A DNA stretch of 6,056 nt from an uncultured Eubacterium sp. (GTDB lineage Bacteria; Bacillota_A; Clostridia; Lachnospirales; Lachnospiraceae): assembly GCA_948468465.1 (NCBI GenBank), contig CAOKJJ010000247.1:1-6056 (forward strand), read 5' to 3'. The notes beneath the pieces are model-generated. The model saw only the letters and a list, made by a program, of their open reading frames with translations. It made no database searches and was not told the DNA's origin. A program made the translations under genes and the position numbers. This document shows, one piece after another, positions 1-5,442 of the stretch (the stretch's first letter is position 1; each line of letters starts with the position of its first letter).

Positions 1-401
1 GCATCCTGCAATACTTTTGAAAAGTTGATGCTTTTTTCTTCACAAAGAGTATTCAGCCACATAGGGATGCTCAAAGTCTTTTTTACTGCCTTGTCGCTGT
101 GCTGTCTTGCGTATTCGGTCATATCCACCAATACCATATTGACAAAAGCGCTTTCCGCAGCGGATTCCATTTCAAAATCTTTCAGGATGGCAGCAGGATT
201 GATTTCGCCTAATGAACTGGGAGCCGGTAGGGGATCGCCGTCACGCAGAGCAGTAAACAGATGCAGGCCGCAGGCATCTTGAGCCATGCGCATAGCGTCC
301 GCCACATTATCCCCAAAAGTTGCGAGGTTTCCCAAATCAGGGAAAACAACTGATATTTTGCCCTCTTCCTCATAAAAAACAGCCGGGTATACATAATTCA
401 T
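1..401 (-). CDS. hicB: HicB-family type II antitoxin, C-terminus cut by the window edge
   Basis: The minus-strand reading frame starts MNYVYPAVFYEEEGKISVVF and stays open to the window edge, giving 133 codons. The N-terminal part (YPAVFYEEEGKISVVFPDLGNLATFGDNVADAM) is the partially degraded RNase H-like fold of HicB antitoxins. The GDPLPAPS linker and the late segment IPMWLNTLCEEKSINFSKVLQDA match the C-terminal ribbon-helix-helix or helical DNA-binding end of clostridial HicB proteins, so probably only about 6-12 residues are missing. The ATG at 399-401 is chosen because AAAGGAG (411-417) lies 9 nt upstream; the ATG at 406-408 opens a frame that stops after 12 codons. It lies 30 bp downstream of hicA on the same strand, the usual hicA-hicB order. 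By family knowledge it neutralises HicA and represses the operon. Confidence 0.88.
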   Translation of the reverse strand, partial: MNYVYPAVFYEEEGKISVVFPDLGNLATFGDNVADAMRMAQDACGLHLFTALRDGDPLPAPSSLGEINPAAILKDFEMESAAESAFVNMVLVDMTEYARQHSDKAVKKTLSIPMWLNTLCEEKSINFSKVLQD

Positions 402-431
402 AAATCATTGCTCCTTTCTGTGTAATCTATA

Positions 432-632
432 TTATTTCCAAAGGGCAGGGGTATTACACCTCGCCTGTTTGCATATGGATTTAACAACACTTTTCGGAAT
501 GTCACCGGGATGATTCGGGACGCTTACTTTTCCAGACTTTGTTGGGTGTTTATATTGGTAATGCGAGCCGCTTACGTCTGACACGTACCATCCATCATCC
601 TTTAGCATCCGGTCAGCTTCTCTGAATCTCAT
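432..632 (-). CDS. hicA: HicA-family mRNA interferase toxin
   Basis: This 66-residue protein begins MRFREADRMLKDDGWYVSDV. It carries the HicA double-stranded-RNA-binding-like core: DGWY, then GSHYQYKHPTKSGKVSVPNH with the catalytic histidine of the G-S-H motif at residue 24, then DIPKSVVKSICKQA. HicA toxins cleave mRNA and are held inactive by HicB, which is encoded 30 bp downstream. The start is the ATG at 630-632 because AAGGAGG (641-647) sits 8 nt upstream; an in-frame ATG further upstream at 663-665 has no ribosome binding site. The C-terminus is odd: most relatives end shortly after KQAGL, whereas here KQA is followed by RCNTPALWK. A single-base indel near the GCG-AGG codons would end the protein at KQA plus two residues. 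Family assignment is secure; integrity of the last residues is not. Confidence 0.9.
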   Translation of the reverse strand: MRFREADRMLKDDGWYVSDVSGSHYQYKHPTKSGKVSVPNHPGDIPKSVVKSICKQARCNTPALWK

Positions 633-663
633 GTATGTTTCCTCCTTATAATAATATAATAAC

Positions 664-681
664 ACGTATTTTACGTATTTT
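664..681. repeat. Tandem 9-bp direct repeat in the hicAB leader, possible operator
   Basis: Two perfect back-to-back copies of ACGTATTTT (664-672 and 673-681) lie between the putative hicAB -10 box and the hicA ribosome binding site. HicB or HicAB complexes repress their own promoter by binding repeats in this region, so this is a candidate operator. The role is inferred from position only. Confidence 0.4.
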
Positions 682-685
682 CAAG

Positions 686-715
686 AATAGATAACATCAT
701 AAAAAATACGGTCAA
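686..715 (-). promoter_or_regulatory. Putative sigma-A promoter of hicAB
   Basis: On the minus strand a TTGACC -35 box (710-715) and a TCTATT -10 box (686-691) are separated by 18 bp, upstream of hicA. The -35 matches consensus well and the -10 only moderately (4 of 6). The placement gives a leader of roughly 45-50 nt. Confidence 0.45.
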
Positions 716-787
716 CGCAGCAGACCAGAACACACAATATGTTGATAAGGCAAAAATAAAAATAAATATAAAAATTAATAAAAGTGG

Positions 788-816
788 TTGCTATTTTTTT
801 ATTATACGAATATACT
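788..816 (+). promoter_or_regulatory. Sigma-A promoter of the type III toxin-antitoxin locus
   Basis: TTGCTA (788-793) and TATACT (811-816) are separated by exactly 17 bp, on the plus strand, about 38 bp before the first ToxI-like repeat. The -10 box matches consensus at five of six positions. Transcription would start near 823. No other promoter is visible between here and the toxin gene, matching toxIN loci where one promoter serves both the RNA repeats and toxN. Confidence 0.6.
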
Positions 817-853
817 ATACATAGTTAATGCCGTTGGCTTAACAGGAGGTATA

Positions 854-962
854 TCTCGACCTTTAACAGAGACAGTTATAAGCGGGCATATCTCAGCCCT
901 AAGCGAGACAGTTACAAGTGATTGTTTCGCCGCTCAAAGCGCGAGTTTAACAATGGGACGGA
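854..962 (+). repeat. Three degenerate 36-37 nt tandem repeats within the candidate ToxI
   Basis: Units begin at 854, 891 and 927. Stem partners are 854-857 with 869-872, 891-894 with 905-908, and 927-930 with 941-944; the three 3' stem arms are spaced at exactly 36 nt. The third stem keeps pairing although one base pair has changed from T-A to G-C. The last unit overlaps the terminator stem. Confidence 0.6.
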
Positions 963-980
963 TTTTCCGTCCCTGTTTTT
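955..980 (+). terminator. Intrinsic terminator between ToxI repeats and toxN
   Basis: A perfect 8-bp stem, GGGACGGA (955-962) with TCCGTCCC (966-973), has a 3-nt loop and is followed by TGTTTTT. In type III systems a terminator here sets the ratio of antitoxin RNA to read-through toxin mRNA, and its position 14 nt before the toxN start fits. Confidence 0.88.
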
Positions 981-993
981 ATAATAGAAGGAT

Positions 994-1248
994 ATGACTT
1001 TGACAATAAAAATATATGAAGTTAATCCCAGATATATAGATTACCTAATTCCCTTTGCGCCACATTTGTTTCAAAACAAACAGCCCGGACAACGCAATGA
1101 GAGAAAATATATCGGCATCGTTCTAATTGTAAATGGCATGAATTATTTCGCACCATTATCTTCTTTTAAAGCTAAGCACAAAAAAGTGAAAAAAAGAAAG
1201 GCAATACAACAGCACTGGCAAAAAGATGCAATGATTTTAGTTTACTAG
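994..1248 (+). CDS. toxN: Truncated ToxN/AbiQ-family endoribonuclease toxin
   Basis: The product is 84 residues, against roughly 160-200 for the family. Residues 5-65 look like the N-terminal half of ToxN/AbiQ: IKIYEVNPRYIDYLIPF, then ERKYIGIVLIVNGMNYFAPLSSFKAKHKKVK. The YIGIVL strand, the FAPL turn and the S-x-K segment (SSFK), which corresponds to the catalytic T-S-P-K motif of ToxN, are present. The sequence after about residue 67 (KKRKAIQQHWQKDAMILVY) has lost family resemblance. The frame entered at 1200 stays open to a stop at 1284-1286, so a one-base slip in the A-rich run at 1180-1199 may be part of the damage. The ribosome binding site AGAAGG (986-991) is only 2 nt from the ATG at 994 but 8 nt from an in-frame TTG at 1000, which may be the true start. 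Half the fold is missing, so it is probably inactive. Confidence 0.72.
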   Translation: MTLTIKIYEVNPRYIDYLIPFAPHLFQNKQPGQRNERKYIGIVLIVNGMNYFAPLSSFKAKHKKVKKRKAIQQHWQKDAMILVY

Positions 1249-1323
1249 AAGACAAAAATAAGAAATTTCAATCAGAATCCCGCTGATGGGACAGTTGCTT
1301 AACTCACGATGGAAAAAATAGAA
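1249..1323. other. Unassigned stretch after the toxN fragment with a stray repeat-like motif
   Basis: There is no convincing gene here. The first 38 bases could be frameshifted toxN tail. GGGACAGTTGC starting at 1288 resembles the GAGACAGTTA block of the ToxI repeats (8 of the first 9 bases), which might mark a deletion junction or be coincidental. Confidence 0.3.
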
Positions 1324-1372
1324 CGAAAAGGCCAATATCTTTTCCCACCGTAAAGAAGATATGGCCTTTTCG
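1313..1372 (-). terminator. Intrinsic terminator of the coiled-coil gene
   Basis: CGAAAAGGCC (1324-1333) pairs with GGCCTTTTCG (1363-1372), and inside it ATATCTT (1335-1341) pairs with AAGATAT (1356-1362); a single A bulges. On the minus strand the hairpin is followed by a T-rich run ending in TTTTTT (1313-1318). It starts 18 bp after the stop of the 426-residue gene. Confidence 0.75.
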
Positions 1373-1390
1373 CTATGGCAAACCAACCGC

Positions 1391-2671
1391 TTACACGGCA
1401 ATTGTCATCATGCCTTTTATATGCAGTTTCTTACGTTTTCCATTTTTATCAATAAAATTAATATAATATGGATAAGCCGCAATCTCCAAAATCTCTCCCT
1501 GCTCTTTTCCCTGTGCCTGGTTTTCTTCCACACAGTCCATATCATCAAGATCTTTTGCCTGGTAAATCTCACCTACCTGCAATTCGTCCCTGCAGTAAAA
1601 TCCAATCGCCTCCAGATACTGATTTAACGCAGCCAGCAGCTTTTCTTCAAACTCAGCTTTGCCGGATTTCATCCTGCGGTATAACGCTTCTACCATTTTT
1701 GCGATCAAATCTTCCTGTACGACACGGACAAATGCCTGCAATACATCTTCCAGCTCAGATTTCGGCGTAAACTGTCTGGCAGTTGCACGGATATCCTTCT
1801 GATACCGCTGATACATTTTTTTATATGGATCATAATCAGCAACAGATTCAAAAAATCTGTCCAGTACGGCAGTATTTGCGAATCTCGTTACCATAACCTG
1901 AATATTGCCGGCTGTGATCGTATATTTATCCTTATTTTCGGTAATTACAAACGGATTTTCCACACCATCTTTCTGAAGCATGTTTTCTAAAGAGCGGTCT
2001 TTCATCCGATTCAGCAGGTCTCCGATCTTATCATTCGCCTGAACAAGCTTTTTCGACAAATGAAACGCTTTGCGTTTTTCTTCCTCATAGTTTTTATTCG
2101 TCGTTTCGTATGCCTGTTTTGTGTCATCCAGTTCTTTGCGCACAGCTGCCAGCTCACTTTCATATTCTGCGTTTTTGCGTTCCAGCGTATCTATGCGTGC
2201 CTGCAGGTCATCGACATTCGGCGCATCCGGATCCGGCGCGTTCATTGCTTCCAGATATGCATAAACATCGCGGATTCTGGCTGCCAGCATCTGATTTCCT
2301 TTTTTAATCTCTTCTTTCTGCTTTTCAAATTCCTGTCCGATCAGCTGTTCGATTTCCTGCCCTCTGGACGCGGCATCTGTCTCCATCTGGCTGATCTGCG
2401 AAACGATCGTTTCACACTGGGAAAAAACAGACTCACACTGCGTGGACACCTTCTCAATGGCATCTTTATTCTCCCGAAGCTCCTGATAAGAATCACTCAT
2501 GTTATTATCCAGTACTTCCTGTGTATCCAGTGTCTGCTGTACTTTTACGAGAATATCCCGAATACTTTTCTCATTTTTTTCCGATCTTCTGTTATAATGA
2601 TCTACCAGCAGACGCAGCAATCCGTTGCATTCATCTGATAATACATATTTCAGGTTCTTCCAAAATCCCAT
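1391..2671 (-). CDS. Coiled-coil protein of unknown function with weakly GrpE-like C-terminus
   Basis: This 426-residue cytoplasmic-looking protein has no signal peptide or membrane segment. Residues 1-30 (MGFWKNLKYVLSDECNGLLRL) form a hydrophobic helical start. Residues 30-225 are rich in Glu, Lys and Gln with heptad-like spacing, interrupted by an Asp-Pro-rich hinge at 144-153, so two coiled-coil segments are likely. Residues 240-275 look like beta structure and 280-350 are helical. Residues 350-426 (IGFYCRDELQVGEIYQ..., a D-x-x-G strand turn, final GMMTIAV) resemble in pattern the C-terminal beta domain of GrpE nucleotide-exchange factors, where a long helical dimer precedes such a domain. 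No DnaK partner is nearby, so this is a suggestion only. The ATG at 2671 is preceded by GAGG about 9 nt upstream. It has its own promoter and terminator and is therefore probably monocistronic. I do not recognise the gene. Confidence 0.75.
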   Translation of the reverse strand: MGFWKNLKYVLSDECNGLLRLLVDHYNRRSEKNEKSIRDILVKVQQTLDTQEVLDNNMSDSYQELRENKDAIEKVSTQCESVFSQCETIVSQISQMETDAASRGQEIEQLIGQEFEKQKEEIKKGNQMLAARIRDVYAYLEAMNAPDPDAPNVDDLQARIDTLERKNAEYESELAAVRKELDDTKQAYETTNKNYEEEKRKAFHLSKKLVQANDKIGDLLNRMKDRSLENMLQKDGVENPFVITENKDKYTITAGNIQVMVTRFANTAVLDRFFESVADYDPYKKMYQRYQKDIRATARQFTPKSELEDVLQAFVRVVQEDLIAKMVEALYRRMKSGKAEFEEKLLAALNQYLEAIGFYCRDELQVGEIYQAKDLDDMDCVEENQAQGKEQGEILEIAAYPYYINFIDKNGKRKKLHIKGMMTIAV

Positions 2672-2721
2672 TTTATCATCCTCGCTTTCTTATCTGCTCA
2701 TGTTCGACATAAACTGCATTC

Positions 2722-2750
2722 ATTATATCGGACAATCTGCTTAAAATCAA
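2722..2750 (-). promoter_or_regulatory. Promoter of the coiled-coil gene, sigma-A with an embedded sigma-28-like -10
   Basis: On the minus strand TTGATT (2745-2750) and a perfect TATAAT (2722-2727) are spaced 17 bp apart, about 50 bp before the start codon. Overlapping them is TCCGATAT (2725-2732), one base from the sigma-28/sigma-D -10 consensus GCCGATAT, though no good TAAA -35 is present. The block TGTCCGATATA is identical to that in the flagellin promoter. Confidence 0.65.
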
Positions 2751-2815
2751 TATTTTTCATTCATTTTTACAGATTTATAGGCAGAAAAAAGCTGGAAAGA
2801 TGACAATGCGAATCA

Positions 2816-3256
2816 TTACCTGTTCCTTGTGTAATTCCCAAAACTTTTCCTTTCATGCAGAAAATTCTTTTTCGTATCCGGACGCATGCGTTCTCCGATT
2901 TCCTCACCAAAGCAGGAATTGGCGCATACCGTACAATACCTGCCATAGCGGATCGGCATCCCGCACTTTTGGCATTTTAAGGCGAACGCGCTTCCCGCTG
3001 GCAGTTCTGCCGTTCCGCGCTTTAACAAAATATCTATCTTTTCCCTGCTGACGCCTGTATCTTTTGAAATCTGCACTACCGGCGCAGGCCCGTGCTTTTC
3101 AAAGTATTTTTTAATCTTTCCGTAATCATCCAGCAGTTCGTGCCCGCATGCCATACAGCGGTATTGCCCAATCCCCTTATATTCTAAATCCCCACCGCAC
3201 ACATCACATCTTCCAGGATGGTCAAATACCAGTTTTTCGAGATCATTGCTGCCCAT
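2816..3256 (-). CDS. YvyF-like flagellar operon protein with two zinc knuckles and a helix-turn-helix
   Basis: This is a 146-residue protein. A first Cys4 knuckle is at C17-x2-C20 and C34-x2-C37. A helical segment DYGKIKKYFEKHGPAPVVQISKDTGVSREKIDILLKRG (44-81) reads as a helix-turn-helix. A second Cys4 knuckle is C95-QK-C98 and C108-TV-C111 with the signature GMPIRYGRYC, and C115 follows. This order, zinc knuckle then HTH then second zinc knuckle, is that of the flagellar operon protein YvyF of Bacillus and clostridia, found beside flgM and flagellin genes; its molecular role is not settled, with regulation of flagellar genes the usual guess. The ATG at 3254-3256 is chosen over one 15 nt upstream because AAGGAG (3262-3267) lies 5-7 nt before it. 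It lies downstream of flagellin on the same strand, behind a hairpin terminator. The basic tail after residue 125 looks disordered. Confidence 0.72.
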   Translation of the reverse strand: MGSNDLEKLVFDHPGRCDVCGGDLEYKGIGQYRCMACGHELLDDYGKIKKYFEKHGPAPVVQISKDTGVSREKIDILLKRGTAELPAGSAFALKCQKCGMPIRYGRYCTVCANSCFGEEIGERMRPDTKKNFLHERKSFGNYTRNR

Positions 3257-3311
3257 AGTTTCTCCTTCCATTTCTGCATAAAATTTGTGAATCCTATTTT
3301 TTCGGAACGTG

Positions 3312-3362
3312 AAAAATCACAAAATTTCCCTGTATCTGTCTATTCGTCCATGATACAGGGAA
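3312..3362 (-). terminator. Hairpin terminator downstream of flagellin
   Basis: A perfect 11-bp stem, TTCCCTGTATC (3326-3336) with GATACAGGGAA (3352-3362), has a 15-nt loop. On the minus strand it is followed by ATTTTGTGATTTTTC, an interrupted T-rich run, 34 bp after the flagellin stop. The broken T-tract suggests incomplete termination and possible read-through into the YvyF-like gene, which has no clear promoter of its own. Confidence 0.65.
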
Positions 3363-3396
3363 TGATTGAACGTCTTTATATTCAAAATATGCCGGC

Positions 3397-5391
3397 TTAC
3401 TGCAGCAGGCTTAATAAACCCTGCGGTATCTGGTTTGCCTGTGCCAGCATCGCCTGTCCTGCCTGTTCTAAAATAGAATGCTTTGTATAATCAACCATTT
3501 CCTCTGCCATATCCGTATCCCGGATTCTGGATTCGGAGGCCTGTGAGTTTTCCGCAACTGTTTCATTCAGCCTGTAAGCGTGTTCCAGCCGATTCTGAAT
3601 AGCTCCCATATTAGACCTTGCATCAGACACTTTTGCGATTGCATCGTCGATAAGATCTACCGAATCCGGATCATAGACTGACTTTTTGATAACGTCGCCT
3701 TTTTGCGGTGCCGGAAAAGGTTTTGTGTAAGTCGTTGTCTGATAGGTATATGAAACTGTACGTACATCATACTCTGCCGGAACTCCTGCCTGTGCCAATG
3801 TCTTTTTTTGTTTTGCCTCTCCATTAATATAATCCGTATAATAAATATACACAGGCGGTTTGGCAGGCGTTTTAATATACGATTCCTGGCGCGTGCCTGT
3901 AAGTGTCTGCACCTGTCTGGAATCATAGTACTCCTGCAGCTTTTTTTGGTATGATTCGCTGTAAAACTCCACTTCATTATATTTATTAATATGGTAGCTT
4001 GTAATGCCAAGCGCACGCAGCGTTACATCCGGAAGATGAATGGGAATGGAATTCGGCGACAAAGCTCCGCATTCAATCATTGTAGCGGATACTACGTTTG
4101 CTGTTTCCCCTTTTTTTATCATGGTCGAATCCAGCAGATATGTCACATCCGCAGTTGTACGGATACTCGTATCCGCCACCGTTCCATCCGGTTCTGTCCC
4201 TCCCATATTTGTTAATTTCGTTGAATCACGGAAATCATACACATATAAGCTGTATGGATCCCCGTTAACCTTCATGACTCTGTCAAAATGAACGCCATTC
4301 GTTGTCCTTTCCAGTTCTTCTACAACCTTGTCCCGAAGTCCTTCCGCAATTTTTTCCGCAAGCGCCTTTACTTCCGCTTGTTCAGCTGGTGAACCCTGCG
4401 TTCCTTTTTCATAATCGGCGCCATATTTACTCATAACATCTCTGATTTCGTCAAAATACCCAAGATCTGTCAAATTCACATTTCCGCTTACGTCTGTAAC
4501 CGCATTTTCTGCCATTGAAAATGATTCCGTCGTCATCGCAGGTTCTCTGCCTGCGAACTCTATACTGTTCATATATTGGCTGCATGTACCGCAGCAAAAC
4601 GATATTTTGGAGCCAATCAGATCAAATAAACTATTATACAAATCCAGTGCATTATTTGCGCTGTTTATCAGACCGCTGAAACTCATTTTTGCAGATGGAT
4701 TATCCGCGATTGTATCTGTCCATGCCCCTCCGTAATTATAATTCTGTGCCTCCAGATTTGGATCTTTCGCTCCATAATATACATCCGGTGTTCCTCCTGG
4801 TTTTGTTACGAGCATATGATCCGTTGCCTGCCCGCCCTGCGTATAACCCGGATGAACCGTCAGTTCTTTATCCATATTATTATAAAGCCATGCCGGAACC
4901 GATCTTGTCATTGTCTGTCTGACCTGAATGCCGATTTCCTCATCTCCGGTAATCTGCATCGTCGTAACTGTATCTCCCATTAACAGCTCTTTTGTATTAA
5001 AAGTCGTCGTTTCCGCAATTCTCTGCAATTCCTTCAGAGACTGGCCGATTTCATCCTGAATCGCATCTCTGTCCTCCTGCGTGTTGGTATCATTATACGC
5101 CTGAATCGACAATTCCCTGACACGCTGCAGAACACCATGCATTTCCGACATCGCGCCATCGGCGGTCTGCACAAGTGAAATTCCGTCTCCGATATTTTTT
5201 GTTCCACGGTTCAGCCCGCGAATCTGCCATCTTAATTTTTCAGAAATCTGCAGTCCTGCAGCATCGTCTGCACTCCTGTTAATCCGATATCCGGAGGCAA
5301 GCTTTTCGGTATTTTTTTCTTTTCCTTTTTTGGTAATATTCAGCTGCCGGTCCGAAAACTGTGATATTAAATTGTGAGCAATTACCTGCAT
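3397..5391 (-). CDS. fliC: Flagellin with long cysteine-containing variable region
   Basis: This 664-residue flagellin is secreted by the flagellar type III export system to build the filament. Residues 1-140 form the D0/D1 N-terminal half (NTEKLASGYRINRSADDAAGLQISEKLR; GISLVQTADGAMSEM; QRVRELSIQAYNDTNTQEDRDAIQDEI). Residues about 577-664 are the C-terminal D1/D0 half, ending NQIPQGLLSLLQ. A returning D1 strand is recognisable at 434-462 (GALSPNSIPIHLPDVTLRALGI), so there are two inserts: about 150-430 and about 463-575. The first contains ISFCCGTCSQYMNSIEF with cysteines at 266, 267 and 270, and another cysteine is at 441; flagellins usually lack cysteine. No HExxH protease motif of the flagellinolysin type is present. 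The ATG at 5389-5391 follows AAGGAGG at good spacing and gives the conserved N-terminus; an in-frame ATG 45 nt upstream would add 15 residues. It is larger than most flagellins (about 270-500). Confidence 0.95.
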   Translation of the reverse strand: MQVIAHNLISQFSDRQLNITKKGKEKNTEKLASGYRINRSADDAAGLQISEKLRWQIRGLNRGTKNIGDGISLVQTADGAMSEMHGVLQRVRELSIQAYNDTNTQEDRDAIQDEIGQSLKELQRIAETTTFNTKELLMGDTVTTMQITGDEEIGIQVRQTMTRSVPAWLYNNMDKELTVHPGYTQGGQATDHMLVTKPGGTPDVYYGAKDPNLEAQNYNYGGAWTDTIADNPSAKMSFSGLINSANNALDLYNSLFDLIGSKISFCCGTCSQYMNSIEFAGREPAMTTESFSMAENAVTDVSGNVNLTDLGYFDEIRDVMSKYGADYEKGTQGSPAEQAEVKALAEKIAEGLRDKVVEELERTTNGVHFDRVMKVNGDPYSLYVYDFRDSTKLTNMGGTEPDGTVADTSIRTTADVTYLLDSTMIKKGETANVVSATMIECGALSPNSIPIHLPDVTLRALGITSYHINKYNEVEFYSESYQKKLQEYYDSRQVQTLTGTRQESYIKTPAKPPVYIYYTDYINGEAKQKKTLAQAGVPAEYDVRTVSYTYQTTTYTKPFPAPQKGDVIKKSVYDPDSVDLIDDAIAKVSDARSNMGAIQNRLEHAYRLNETVAENSQASESRIRDTDMAEEMVDYTKHSILEQAGQAMLAQANQIPQGLLSLLQ

Positions 5392-5442
5392 GTTATCATC
5401 TCCTCCTTGAGTCCTCCATTCATCCCTGTACTGCATGTTATC
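5386..5442 (-). repeat. Duplicated start-codon context in flagellin, 45 nt apart
   Basis: CTGCATGTTATC occurs at 5386-5397 and again at 5431-5442 (plus strand). On the minus strand each reads GATAACATGCAG, containing an ATG in the same frame. The inner copy has AAGGAGG at 10 nt and is taken as the true start; the outer has only AGGAG at 14 nt. Confidence 0.6.

Larger units (their letters stand above)
823..980 (+). ncRNA. toxI: Candidate ToxI-type RNA antitoxin (type III toxin-antitoxin)
   Basis: The span runs from the predicted transcription start to the end of an intrinsic terminator and lies directly before a ToxN/AbiQ-like gene, the defining layout of type III toxin-antitoxin loci. In that family the antitoxin is a processed repeat RNA of roughly 34-48 nt units that form pseudoknots and bind ToxN. 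Here about three degenerate units start at 854, 891 and 927, with periods of 37 and 36 nt. Each has a 4-bp stem closing a 10-11 nt A-rich loop: TCTC/GAGA in the first two and TCGC/GCGA in the third, a compensatory change. GAGACAGTTA is identical in the first two units, exactly 36 nt apart. The third unit runs into the terminator. The degeneracy suggests either a divergent family or decay. A short reading frame through this region has no coding features and is disregarded. Confidence 0.62.

Noticed and set aside
209..394. Minus-strand frame of 61 codons starting MYTRLFF
   Set aside because: It lies out of frame inside hicB, whose own frame matches the family and has a well-placed ribosome binding site.
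854..962. CRISPR array
   Set aside because: The repeats are tandem, degenerate and without unique spacers, and no cas genes are present.
788..997. Open frame of 69 codons over the repeat region
   Set aside because: It begins inside the promoter, lacks a ribosome binding site and runs through RNA repeats and a terminator; the ToxI interpretation explains the region better.
2060..2638. Long plus-strand open frame of 192 codons opposite the coiled-coil gene
   Set aside because: It is the antisense shadow of a coiled-coil coding region, Phe/Ile/Leu/Cys-rich with no ribosome binding site; the minus-strand gene has a promoter, terminator and sensible composition.
3657..4016. Minus-strand frame of 119 codons inside flagellin
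   Set aside because: It is an overlapping shadow frame with basic low-quality composition; the flagellin frame is unambiguous.
3397..5391. Flagellinolysin-type metalloprotease insert in the flagellin
   Set aside because: No HExxH motif is present anywhere in the variable region.
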